IMG/VR virus record: IMGVR_UViG_3300031997_000059
Span: 1-25,523 of that record
Length of the DNA stretch: 25,523 nucleotides
Strand: one strand, 5' to 3'
Source of the DNA: a virus
Shown: positions 1 through 7,115 of the stretch, piece by piece
Numbering within the stretch: position 1 is the stretch's first letter
Layout of the letters: each line of letters opens with the position of its first letter
Position numbers and translations under genes: made by a program
Notes under the pieces: generated by a model
Databases searched by the model: none
The model's input: only the letters and a program-made list of their open reading frames with translations
What the model was told of the DNA's origin: nothing

Positions 1-107
1 TTGGTTTTAGCCCCGACATGAAGCGCTACTTTGCAACCGGGTTCTATGACCAACGGTGGAGCCACTCGGGCCCCATCAATCCAGTTGAGCGTCGTTTAGG
101 CAGGTGA
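1..107 (+). CDS. C-terminal end of an upstream gene (possibly portal protein), partial
   Basis: An open frame enters from the left edge (frame beginning at base 3) and stops at TGA 105-107. The visible 34 residues include DMKRYFATGFYDQRW and end in PVERRLGR. The next gene starts 4 bases later with its AGGTGA ribosome site inside this end, so the frame is very likely real. In phages with this type of head operon the gene before the gpF-like protein is often the portal, but the visible piece carries no motif that proves it. Identity is therefore inferred from position only. Confidence 0.45.
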   Translation, partial: GFSPDMKRYFATGFYDQRWSHSGPINPVERRLGR

Positions 108-111
108 AAAG

Positions 112-507
112 ATGGCTACCCGGAAGCCTTTAGCGAAGAAGGGCAAGAAGGCTAAAGCTAAAATGACCCGCGCGGTCTCTCCGCGCCCGACTCCGACCGA
201 TGCCCTGCCCTGGTCATTTGTCGAGATCCAATGGCGGGACGCGACGAGTGAATCTAACTGGAAATCTCAGGACGACTTGCCGAACCTCTCCATGGTGCTT
301 ACCAGGGGGTGGTTAGTGCGCTCAACTAAGGTTTGTGTCACCATCGCCGCTTCCATTGCTTCAATCGACCACTCCGAGGGTGACCAGAAGAATCACAAAA
401 CCATAATCGACTGCGGCGAGATCATCACCATCCCACGCGGCTGCGTATGTTCAATCCTAGAGTTGAACACGGCTGCGAAGCCGAAGAAGAAGGTGGTGCT
501 AAATTGA
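112..507 (+). CDS. Small conserved phage protein of unknown function
   Basis: The protein has 131 residues. The first 30 are very basic (repeated Lys/Ala, KKGKKAKAK), and a compact domain follows with PWSFVEIQWRDATSESNW, a TRGWLV segment and a TIPRGCVCSILEL segment. This W-x-D-A ... GWLV ... TIPxGC pattern resembles small proteins I recall near head genes of many siphophages, but no function is known to me. Start ATG 112 is preceded by AGGTGA. The stop TGA (505-507) overlaps the TTG start of the kinase gene, so the two are translationally coupled. The basic N-terminus could bind nucleic acid, which is speculation. Confidence 0.7.
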   Translation: MATRKPLAKKGKKAKAKMTRAVSPRPTPTDALPWSFVEIQWRDATSESNWKSQDDLPNLSMVLTRGWLVRSTKVCVTIAASIASIDHSEGDQKNHKTIIDCGEIITIPRGCVCSILELNTAAKPKKKVVLN

Positions 508-1046
508 TTATAGGTTTCTGTGGGAAGCTTCAGAGTGGCAAGTCGACCGTCGCTACTCATTTGGTCAAGGCGCATAACTTCATCCGGGTGCGCTTTGCAG
601 GGCCACTTAAAGACATGGTCAAAGCCCTTGGCCTGACAGAGGAGGAATACGACGGCTCACGTAAAGAAGAGCCATGCGAACTCCTGGGTGGCAAAACTCC
701 GCGGTGGGCCATGCAATCACTGGGGACCGAGTGGGGGCGCGACCTAATTGACCCCCAGCTGTGGGTTCGCGCGTGGCAGAAGCGGGTAGACTCTATTTGC
801 CTACAAAACCCATCTGCATCCATCGTCACAGATGACGTTCGGTTCCCGAACGAGGCGGCAGCTATTCGCTTGGTGGGTGGGAGACTCATTTACATTGAGC
901 GTAACCAAGATCTGCTGCAAGCGGACGGCACACTCCATCCCTCGGAGCGCTTTGCTTTCACACCTGACTCCGTGCTGCACAATTTTGGAACTATAGAGGA
1001 CCTATTCAAAAAAGTCCGTCAGGAGCTCGGCCTTGTCAGTGCTTGA
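504..1046 (+). CDS. Deoxynucleoside monophosphate kinase (P-loop NTPase)
   Basis: The likely product has 180 residues and starts at TTG 504, which overlaps the upstream stop as TTGA and has an AAGGTGG-like ribosome site at about 490. An ATG at 447 in the same frame lacks a ribosome site and would add 19 residues ahead of the P-loop. Walker A is GKLQSGKST (G7 to T15). Further family features are RFAGPLKDMVKALG, a WAMQSLGTEWGRDLIDPQLW segment and VTDDVRFPNEA. These match the pattern of T4 gp1-like dNMP kinases, which phosphorylate dNMPs to dNDPs for phage DNA synthesis. Together with the HD hydrolase that follows it forms a small nucleotide-pool pair inside the head operon. Confidence 0.85.
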   Translation: MIIGFCGKLQSGKSTVATHLVKAHNFIRVRFAGPLKDMVKALGLTEEEYDGSRKEEPCELLGGKTPRWAMQSLGTEWGRDLIDPQLWVRAWQKRVDSICLQNPSASIVTDDVRFPNEAAAIRLVGGRLIYIERNQDLLQADGTLHPSERFAFTPDSVLHNFGTIEDLFKKVRQELGLVSA

Positions 1047-1617
1047 CTTCACACCCAATGGTTGGATCCAGACGTACACGGGTCGCAAGTTTGTGGTCAT
1101 GGACCCTGACCCGGAGTGCATCGTAATTGAAGACATTGCCCACTCTTTAGCGAACCAATGCAGGTACGCAGGGCATTGCCTCCAGTTCTACTCGGTGGCC
1201 GAGCATTGCTACCATCTTTGGGCGCTGGCCTCACCTGAGAATAAGCACGTCGCACTAATGCACGACGCGACTGAGGCTTACTTAGTTGACGTGCCGCGAA
1301 CAGTGAAGGAGGCGCTTGGCGATTACCGACCCCTCGAGCACAAGTACGCCGAGATCATCGCCAAGCGGTTCAACCTTGAGTATCCGTGGCCTGAAGAGGT
1401 CCACGACTTAGACAACCGCATCCTTCTAGACGAGCGAGCGCAGAATATGCCCGCGTTCAGGAATGGCAAAGATAATTACTTACCTGCGGGTTATCAGTGG
1501 TGCAAGGCTGAGGAAGACGGCTGGCCTTTTCATAAGTCCCCACTCAATGTGCAGCTCCAGTTTTGGTCTCCTTGGGAGGCCGAAGAAAAGTTCCTTGAAG
1601 CGTTTTACGCGAGATAA
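1033..1617 (+). CDS. HD-domain phosphohydrolase (YfbR/5'-deoxynucleotidase-like)
   Basis: The protein has 194 residues. Start is TTG 1033, with AGGAG at 1021-1025 and 7 bases of spacing, and it overlaps the kinase gene by 14 bases. Metal-binding residues of the HD fold are visible: H37 in IEDIAHSLANQCRY, H48, H58 in YSVAEHC, the H77-D78 doublet in ALMHDATEAYL and D127 in DLDNRIL. This arrangement is typical of phage-encoded HD hydrolases related to YfbR, which dephosphorylate dNMPs. The neighbouring dNMP kinase supports a role in nucleotide-pool control, although the exact substrate cannot be read from the sequence. Confidence 0.85.
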   Translation: MSVLDFTPNGWIQTYTGRKFVVMDPDPECIVIEDIAHSLANQCRYAGHCLQFYSVAEHCYHLWALASPENKHVALMHDATEAYLVDVPRTVKEALGDYRPLEHKYAEIIAKRFNLEYPWPEEVHDLDNRILLDERAQNMPAFRNGKDNYLPAGYQWCKAEEDGWPFHKSPLNVQLQFWSPWEAEEKFLEAFYAR

Positions 1618-1620
1618 TCA

Positions 1621-2661
1621 ATGACGCATGTTCAAGAATGTGCCTGCCGCGACGCAGCAGAGCGGCGGGACCCGACAGGTACTAGCTCAATTCGCAAAGG
1701 CTTCGACCGTGAGGCAATCAAGCGGTTCCGAAACCTGCGTGCACTTGTGCAGCGCGTGCTCATTGATATGGATGTGCTTGGCTTCAAGGGCACGAGCATG
1801 GACAATATGGGGTTCGTGCGACTCTACACAGGGGACGGCTCCGGGGGTGACGACAACTCTATAATTGACTTTACCCCATCTGGTGACAAGGCCAGAGCCT
1901 TCAATACCTGGCTTAAGCAGGGGGTTGAGGACGTAGTGCTTGGTTCTGTGGACTGGCATATCCCCTACATTGCCAAAGCGTATGAGCGCGGTGTGAACGA
2001 TGCAGCGCGCCGCATGAGTGAAGGGATGGGGAAGACCGTCAATACGGACCTGAACCGCGCTATACACTGGCACACCCTGTCTCAAATCCAGGCCCGCACC
2101 CGCGATGAGTTTGTCAACGTCGCGGAAACTATGGGACAGAAGATCTCCCAGGTTCTTGCTCAGGGCTTGCTCGACAACTTAGATGCTACCACTCTCTGTC
2201 AACAGCTTCTGCACCGGGTGGACTCCATTGGCATTATGCGGGCGCGACTCGTCGTTAGTACTGAGATCATCTCGGCCTATAACGAGGCGGCGATCAACGC
2301 TTATGACGAGGGCGGGATTCGCCGCCTTGGAGTGCTTGCCGAATACGTGACCGGCAAGCCTCGTCAAGAAGCTAAGGATAAACTATTGCCCGACACCCCG
2401 CGCCCCGACTTTGGCCCCGGCATTTACAAGCGCGGTCCGAAGAAGGGTGAGCCAAAAAAGACTTCAAAATGGCCTGCCGGTCGTTGGCCTAAAGTGGCGT
2501 GGGTTACGGCTGGCGATGACTGGGTATGTGAGCAATGCGCCGCACTCGAGGATCAGATCTTCACGTTGGAGACTGCTCGAGGGATGCTTCCCCTGCACCC
2601 GAACTGCCGCTGTGCACTTTACCCCCTTGAAGAAATCGACGACGAGTCCGAGGCAGCGTAA
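1621..2661 (+). CDS. Mu gpF-like minor head / head morphogenesis protein
   Basis: The protein has 346 residues. The N-terminus (DPTGTSSIRKGFDREAIKRF) is the usual opening of this family, which supports ATG 1621 although no strong ribosome site precedes it. The middle is helical, with an RLVVSTEIISAYNEAAINAY segment. The C-terminus has the diagnostic gpF signature: C303-x2-C306, then LEDQIFTLETARG and HPNCRC (H326, C329, C331), probably a metal-binding knuckle. Family members are minor capsid proteins near the portal, needed for head assembly or DNA ejection. In related operons the prohead protease follows closely. Here about 5.3 kb of accessory genes separates the two. Confidence 0.88.
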   Translation: MTHVQECACRDAAERRDPTGTSSIRKGFDREAIKRFRNLRALVQRVLIDMDVLGFKGTSMDNMGFVRLYTGDGSGGDDNSIIDFTPSGDKARAFNTWLKQGVEDVVLGSVDWHIPYIAKAYERGVNDAARRMSEGMGKTVNTDLNRAIHWHTLSQIQARTRDEFVNVAETMGQKISQVLAQGLLDNLDATTLCQQLLHRVDSIGIMRARLVVSTEIISAYNEAAINAYDEGGIRRLGVLAEYVTGKPRQEAKDKLLPDTPRPDFGPGIYKRGPKKGEPKKTSKWPAGRWPKVAWVTAGDDWVCEQCAALEDQIFTLETARGMLPLHPNCRCALYPLEEIDDESEAA

Positions 2662-2915
2662 TGACAATCCTGGGCCCAGACGGCGAGCCGCTCCCCAACA
2701 AGAAGAACATCCTCGACCCCGACGACGTGGCGATGCGGATCAAGAAGCGCGAAACTCGTGAGTATGAGGACGCCTCCAAGGCACTGATCCGTTACGCGGC
2801 CTTTGGTATCAAGAAAAAGTGGCCCAAGAACCTTACTGATGATCTGCAAGATTGCGCGCTTTTACTGGCAGAGATTTATGTTGCCAAACGCGAGGGGATC
2901 ATCAAAGGTGCTTGA
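2661..2915 (+). CDS. Small hypothetical phage protein
   Basis: The protein has 84 residues and is charged, with 22 or more Lys/Arg/Asp/Glu residues in the first half. It contains LDPDDVAMRIKKRETREYED and ends ILAEIYVAKREG-like as LLLAEIYVAKREGIIKGA. It starts at ATG 2661 in a TAATG overlap with the gpF-like gene, so it is coupled to head morphogenesis. There is no signal peptide, membrane segment or recognisable domain. The composition suggests a small helical protein. Function is unknown to me. Confidence 0.6.
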   Translation: MTILGPDGEPLPNKKNILDPDDVAMRIKKRETREYEDASKALIRYAAFGIKKKWPKNLTDDLQDCALLLAEIYVAKREGIIKGA

Positions 2916-3111
2916 ACTCCTCGGACTTTACTATGCTATTGGGCTCTGGTTCCAATACTGGCTTCTTTGTCAGCCTGCATATGTAGCGGGGATCAAGGAG
3001 GCACAGCACCCCGATAGGTGGCAGCTAATCCACGCCTACTTAGCCTGTCTGGTCATGGCAACTATCTGGCCTAAGCACGTTTGGATATTGCTCAAAGCTA
3101 AACTCAAATGA
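2908..3111 (+). CDS. Small two-helix membrane protein
   Basis: The likely product has 67 residues and starts at GTG 2908, overlapping the upstream gene by 8 bases, with a GAGGGG ribosome site at about 2892. Two hydrophobic segments are visible: residues about 4-21 (LLGLYYAIGLWFQYWLLC) and about 40-62, including ACLVMATIWPKHVWILL. They are separated by a short polar loop (GIKEAQHPDRW), and the C-terminus is KAKLK. This fits an inner-membrane hairpin protein. It precedes the sugar-enzyme cassette and lies far from the lysis genes, so a role in membrane anchoring or exclusion is possible but unproven. A longer reading from 2803 would overlap the upstream gene by over 100 bases. Confidence 0.6.
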   Translation: MLELLGLYYAIGLWFQYWLLCQPAYVAGIKEAQHPDRWQLIHAYLACLVMATIWPKHVWILLKAKLK

Positions 3112-3272
3112 AAGTGTGGCTGGTATTCTTGCTGTGGGGTCATCTCTGGACGACCCCCATGCCGTACGCCAAGCATGACGAGTGCGAAGCAGCTGGCAAG
3201 CATGCAATGCAGCTAACTCATAGGGAACACCCGCAAATGATCGCGGCGTATGCTTGCATCGAGGTGAAGTAA
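3108..3272 (+). CDS. Small exported Cys-containing protein
   Basis: The protein has 54 residues. It starts at ATG 3108 in an ATGA overlap with the membrane protein before it and stops at TAA 3270-3272, where the next ATG begins. The N-terminus is a signal peptide-like hydrophobic stretch (KVWLVFLLWGHLW) followed by a short mature part with two cysteines (C26 in DECEAAGKHA, C50 in YACIEV). The pattern of leader, Cys-x-x-Ala helix and late Cys is seen again at 23963 in this window. The coupled start and stop on both sides make it a convincing gene despite its length. Function is unknown. Confidence 0.6.
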   Translation: MKVWLVFLLWGHLWTTPMPYAKHDECEAAGKHAMQLTHREHPQMIAAYACIEVK

Positions 3273-4150
3273 TGCGCTTGTGGGTACTCGATGATATAGG
3301 AGGATGGGGCAAAGCCCTGGCCCTCGCAGCCAACCGCCCAGGATGGTCTGTGCAGCTCGGCGGGAAGCTCCCGTACGATCCATGCCATGCCTTCTTGCGG
3401 ATCAATCAAGGTGGCGTGCGCATGGACCAAGAGAAAGCGCTGCTCCGCCAGCTCGTGAGCAAGGACTTCAAGACTATCCCGTCACTCGAGGACGGTGAGA
3501 TGTACGAAAACAAGCTGGCCCAAACGATTGCGTATGGGGCTTTCATGCCCAGGACGCATGTTATTCGGGGGCCGGAGCTTGCTCATTCCTACGTGGGTAA
3601 TCTCGGGTACCCCTTCTTGTCGAAGTCGAGTACCGGCTCCGCATCCTGCAACGTGCGACTAATAAAGGATGCCGCGAGTGCCAGACGTGAGATAGCTGAG
3701 GTCTTTGGTGATTATGGGATGAAAGCGCCACACCGACTTGGTGAGCAGCTGCAGCGCGACTACCTTATCTGGCAAGAGTTTCTACCTGGCAACGCCTATG
3801 ACTATCGGGTGTGTAAGATTGGCAGACCACTGATGATTTTGCGACGTGGAAACCGCGATGATCTGCCCTTTGCATCGGGCAGCGGCAAGACGGAAGCCAT
3901 TGTTGAATTGGACGCCGAGACAAAAGCCGTCTACGATGCAAGCGCCGAGTTCTTCCACCACACCGGCACGAACTGGTGTGGTATTGATTTGGTCAAAGAT
4001 CTACAGGGCAAGTGGAAGGTCTTGGAGACGACCATAGGATGGTCGCAGAAAGCTTACGCCAACTGCACATTCTTCGGCCCGACAAAGCGCAAGGGGGCCG
4101 AGATATTCGACCTGACCTGCGATGAACTCGAAGCCGGAGTGTGGGGATGA
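3272..4150 (+). CDS. ATP-grasp domain ligase
   Basis: The protein has 292 residues and starts at ATG 3272 (TAATG overlap, GAGGTG ribosome site 5 bases upstream); an ATG at 3254 in frame has no such site. ATP-grasp features: PFLSKSSTGSAS (K118 plus a Ser/Gly-rich phosphate loop), IWQEFLPGNAYDYRVCKIGR (residues 166-185), an ASGSGK stretch (201-206), GIDLVKD (D239) and LETTIGWS, where E252 is the expected metal-binding Glu. The usual E-x-N of the family is E-T-T here. ATP-grasp enzymes join a carboxylate to an amine or thiol through an acyl-phosphate. The substrate is unknown. Being first of six coupled genes with sugar enzymes, it may attach an amino acid or similar group to a glycan or protein. 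Confidence 0.8.
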   Translation: MRLWVLDDIGGWGKALALAANRPGWSVQLGGKLPYDPCHAFLRINQGGVRMDQEKALLRQLVSKDFKTIPSLEDGEMYENKLAQTIAYGAFMPRTHVIRGPELAHSYVGNLGYPFLSKSSTGSASCNVRLIKDAASARREIAEVFGDYGMKAPHRLGEQLQRDYLIWQEFLPGNAYDYRVCKIGRPLMILRRGNRDDLPFASGSGKTEAIVELDAETKAVYDASAEFFHHTGTNWCGIDLVKDLQGKWKVLETTIGWSQKAYANCTFFGPTKRKGAEIFDLTCDELEAGVWG

Positions 4151-4821
4151 GAACTACACTCCCTATTTACGACACCCCCGAACTCTTCGCTGAGTGGGAG
4201 AAGGCGCTTGCAGTCCTCGAGCGGATTGGTGAGCTTGGTGTAGTCCGGGCAATGGGTGTAGCAACTCGGCGGATGATCTTCCAAGTCTTGCGGGCAATGG
4301 AAGCGAAGGATGTCCTTGACATCGGCACCTGCTTCGGAACCAGCGCTTGCACCATGGCGCTTGCAGGGTGCAGCGTCGTCACTGTTGACATAAGGCCGAT
4401 CAATGGTGCGGATGGGCAATGGCGCAGGTTTGGACGTCCACGCGACGCGCGAACACTTTGGACTAACGCTGGCGTTGTGGACCGTATTGAAGTTGTGCGT
4501 GCGCACTCGCACGAGTATCTAGCCGAGACGGATCAAACATTCGACTTCATCTCATTAGATGGGAACCATGGAGAGCGGCACGTCTACGACGAGATCAACC
4601 TGGCACTAGCGCGACTCCGCCCGCAAGGTCTGATCTTCATGGATGATGTTCAGACAGGAACCCTGCCAGCTGGCTGCACTCCCATCCATGGACCTAAGCT
4701 GGCGATCGAGCGGCACCTGGCGGAGGGGGCACCGTTTCGTTGCATCCCCTTTACGCAATCTATGTACGGGGACCCGACAGGGGTTGCGTTTCTTGTAGGG
4801 ATTGAAAATGGACCTAACTGA
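4147..4821 (+). CDS. Class I SAM-dependent methyltransferase (Methyltransf_24-like)
   Basis: The protein has 224 residues and starts at ATG 4147 in an ATGA overlap with the ATP-grasp gene; GTG 4141 is a weaker alternative. Rossmann motif I is VLDIGTCFGTSACTMA (D58 to A71) and the acidic end of beta-2 is VVTVDIRP (D81). Motif IV-like sequences are DFISLDGNHGERHVYDEI and LIFMDDV. The GNH-x-Y-DE pattern is common in small-molecule and sugar O-methyltransferases of the Methyltransf_24 type. In this cassette a glycan O-methyl cap is the simplest guess. DNA methylation is unlikely because no N-x-P-Y/F-type catalytic motif of DNA adenine or cytosine methylases is seen. Confidence 0.82.
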   Translation: MRTTLPIYDTPELFAEWEKALAVLERIGELGVVRAMGVATRRMIFQVLRAMEAKDVLDIGTCFGTSACTMALAGCSVVTVDIRPINGADGQWRRFGRPRDARTLWTNAGVVDRIEVVRAHSHEYLAETDQTFDFISLDGNHGERHVYDEINLALARLRPQGLIFMDDVQTGTLPAGCTPIHGPKLAIERHLAEGAPFRCIPFTQSMYGDPTGVAFLVGIENGPN

Positions 4822-5479
4822 TCTCGCAAACCAATGTGGCACGGATAAGGGTAACAAGTGTCTGAACCGGCACCACTACACTCGGATTTACTCTGAGTTA
4901 TTTGAACCCATCCGGTATAAGCCCATCCGACTGCTTGAGATCGGACTCTTGCACATAGACGACCCCGCGCGTACGAGTGGGTTTCCCAAGTGCCCGTCTC
5001 TGCTTATGTGGGGTAAGTATTTCCCCAACGCCGAGATCTTCGGCTTCGACATTGAAGACTTCTCTGCGGTTACAATGCCACGGACTCGCATCTTCCAGGG
5101 TAACTCCTCGCACCGTGACGACCTGCACGCGTTTCTTGCAGAGAGTGGGGGCAGCTTCGATGTTATCATCGACGACGCCTCCCATGCCTCGCATCACCAA
5201 CAGATCGCACTCGCCACACTATTTCCTGACGTAGTGCCCGGAGGTCTTTACATTATTGAAGATCTACATTGGCAGGATCCTACGCAGGAGCTTCCCGGGG
5301 TCACCAAGACCAAGACAATACTCCGCCGCCTGTCCGCCGAGATGGGGCTTGCCTGTCCCTATATCTCAGACCGCGAGGCTAACTATCTCACAAACCACAC
5401 TGAGTATGTAGATATCTATGACAGCAAAAGCCCAGACTGTGGGGAAGCGTTAGCAATAATTCATAAGAGGTTGACATGA
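4808..5479 (+). CDS. Class I SAM-dependent methyltransferase, sugar O-methyltransferase-like (macrocin/mycinamicin type)
   Basis: The protein has 223 residues and starts at ATG 4808, overlapping the previous gene by 14 bases; TTG 4802 in frame is possible. It opens with GTDKG (residues 11-15) and HHYTRIYSELFEP, then RLLEIG, MWGKYFPNAEIFGFDIED (D81), FDVIIDDASHASHHQ (DDASH 122-126) and PGGLYIIEDLHW. This order is that of the O-methyltransferases acting on macrolide deoxysugars and related glycans, where the DD and H residues bind a metal. The glycine-rich SAM loop is unusual: after EIG comes LLHIDDPARTSG rather than a GxG. It is the third gene of the cassette and probably methylates a sugar hydroxyl, which is inference from family. 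Confidence 0.8.
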   Translation: MDLTDLANQCGTDKGNKCLNRHHYTRIYSELFEPIRYKPIRLLEIGLLHIDDPARTSGFPKCPSLLMWGKYFPNAEIFGFDIEDFSAVTMPRTRIFQGNSSHRDDLHAFLAESGGSFDVIIDDASHASHHQQIALATLFPDVVPGGLYIIEDLHWQDPTQELPGVTKTKTILRRLSAEMGLACPYISDREANYLTNHTEYVDIYDSKSPDCGEALAIIHKRLT

Positions 5480-6396
5480 GCGTTTTGATTACTGGCTGCT
5501 ACGGATTTATTGGGCATGCCACCGCGGTACGACTATGCGAGCAGGGTCACCAAGTTTTTGGCCTTGACAAGATACGCGATGCGATCAGCCCAAAGGCGGC
5601 CCGCATTGCGAACTTGCAGAGGTTCAGTAACTTCCACTTCCGCGAGATCAACCTGGCAAACTACGAAGAGCTCATGCAGTTCTTCAAGTCGAATAGCATC
5701 GACAGCATCGTGCATCTTGCCGGGCAGTATTCTGTCCCCATGACCACGGGCACGGTCAAGCAATTTGTCGAAGCTAACCTGGTTGGGTACATGAATCTCA
5801 TGGAAGCTGCCCGCATCCATCATGTTCCCCGGGTAGTCTACGCCAGCTCGACGTTCGTGCAAGACGGGAAAGTCCCAAACTCGATGTATGGTGTGACCAA
5901 AGAGTTTGGTGAGCGCTGTGGTAGCGTGTACTGTCATAACGCGGGCATGGGGTTCATAGCAATTCGGTTCGGCTCGACGTACGGGCCAGACTGCCGCCCG
6001 GACATTGGGGCGTATCAACTCATCCGGAAGCTCTACGCAAAGCAACCAATCGACGTCACAGTCGGCGGGTTCAACTACAAAGTTGCGTTCCTGTTCTCCG
6101 AGGATGCGGTTGAGGTCGTACTACGCTGCTTAGAGAAGAAGCTCGACATCCCCTACTGTGTGGTCACGGCTGTGGCTGAAGACAACCTTGCGGACCTGAA
6201 CGATCTTCTCACCGCGATGGAGAAGCACTCTGGCATCAAGGCAATTCGCAGTGGTGAGTTGCTGCCGCGCCAGGGGTTCCAGGTTCCCACTGAGAAGTGT
6301 GACCAACTCCGCGCGGTAATAGGGTATGCTCCACAAACTAAACTAGACGAAGGCATCCGAAAGTTTGTGGAATGGTACAAGACATCGGCGCACTGA
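5476..6396 (+). CDS. NAD-dependent nucleotide-sugar epimerase/dehydratase (extended SDR)
   Basis: The protein has 306 residues and starts at ATG 5476 (ATGA overlap). The dinucleotide-binding motif TGCYGFIG (T6 to G13) is followed by an acidic residue at the end of beta-2 (GLDKIRD, D31). Catalytic residues of extended short-chain dehydrogenases are present: YASSTF (Ser/Thr 124-126) and Y138-x3-K142 in MYGVTKEFGE. FGSTYGPDCRPDIGAY is the usual sugar-nucleotide contact region. The length matches UDP-glucose/UDP-glucuronate 4-epimerases and related dehydratases. It would supply a modified nucleotide sugar for the two glycosyltransferases just downstream. Exact substrate and reaction are not readable. 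Confidence 0.87.
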   Translation: MSVLITGCYGFIGHATAVRLCEQGHQVFGLDKIRDAISPKAARIANLQRFSNFHFREINLANYEELMQFFKSNSIDSIVHLAGQYSVPMTTGTVKQFVEANLVGYMNLMEAARIHHVPRVVYASSTFVQDGKVPNSMYGVTKEFGERCGSVYCHNAGMGFIAIRFGSTYGPDCRPDIGAYQLIRKLYAKQPIDVTVGGFNYKVAFLFSEDAVEVVLRCLEKKLDIPYCVVTAVAEDNLADLNDLLTAMEKHSGIKAIRSGELLPRQGFQVPTEKCDQLRAVIGYAPQTKLDEGIRKFVEWYKTSAH

Positions 6397-7115
6397 CAAT
6401 CTTCACCTGGCTGTGGACTGGCTGGCGACCAATTTATAACCACACTCACGTCAACGCCATGGCCCGCATGCTTGGGGAGTTCCTCCCTATCCCGCACAAG
6501 GTGATCTGCGTAACAGATCAACCCGGGGGCATCGAGTGTGAGACTTACCCGCTGTGGGATATTCCTTTCGAAGTTATTGGTATCAACGCAAGACCATCAA
6601 TGGGTCGGGTGCAGCCGCGCCAGGAGCGCGGCCTCGTCCATTTCCCAAACTCATACCGGCGGCTCAAGCTGTTCTCACCCTGGGCAGCGCAGGAGTTCCC
6701 GGGGAAGGTTATGTCCATTGATTTAGATGCGGTCATCACTCAGGACTTGTCGCCTCTAATTACGCCGCATGACTTCCGGATTAACCAGGGCGTGTGCTGT
6801 CCATATAACGGGGGCATGTGGATGCTCCGAACTGGGTCGCGTGTGCGCACCTGGGAGTGCTTCGACCAGCACGCCTTTAGAAAAACGACCCACCGCGGGT
6901 ACGTCGGCTCCGATCAGGCCTGGATGGCCTATTCAATGCCTGGGGAAGCAACCTGGACCCGCAAAGAAGGTGTCTATCACTTCTCTACGGCAATTCCAGG
7001 GGAGGATCTGTCGGGGTGCCGGATAATGTTCAACGCCGGTGGGATCAAGCCGTGGCATCACCAGTTCGCGGCGAAGTTCCCAGCCATGCACGCCGCGTAC
7101 ATGCGGTTTCTATGA
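6372..7115 (+). CDS. Glycosyltransferase (first of a paralogous pair)
   Basis: The protein has 247 residues. ATG 6372 overlaps the epimerase by 25 bases. A CTG at 6393 that overlaps the stop would give an N-terminus more like its paralogue, so the start is uncertain. Features are a HVNAMARML helix, VICVTDQPGG, YPLWD, SYRRLKLF, a DxD-type metal/nucleotide-sugar site in MSIDLDAVI (D117-L-D119), YNGGMWML, GSDQAWMAY and GIKPWHH. This order fits a GT-A-fold glycosyltransferase of the small phage and capsule type. Neighbouring epimerase and methyltransferases support a glycan role. It shares about a dozen block motifs with the next gene. Confidence 0.78.
   Translation: MVQDIGALTIFTWLWTGWRPIYNHTHVNAMARMLGEFLPIPHKVICVTDQPGGIECETYPLWDIPFEVIGINARPSMGRVQPRQERGLVHFPNSYRRLKLFSPWAAQEFPGKVMSIDLDAVITQDLSPLITPHDFRINQGVCCPYNGGMWMLRTGSRVRTWECFDQHAFRKTTHRGYVGSDQAWMAYSMPGEATWTRKEGVYHFSTAIPGEDLSGCRIMFNAGGIKPWHHQFAAKFPAMHAAYMRFL

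Noticed and set aside
447-503. Longer N-terminus for the dNMP kinase from ATG 447
   Set aside because: No ribosome site, and it would add 19 residues ahead of the P-loop, which normally lies within the first 10 residues. TTG 504 overlaps the upstream stop and has a ribosome site.
4147-5479. The two methyltransferases as DNA modification enzymes
   Set aside because: No DNA adenine (D/N-P-P-Y/F) or cytosine (P-C, E-N-V) methylase motifs were seen. The family patterns and sugar-enzyme neighbours favour glycan or small-molecule methylation.
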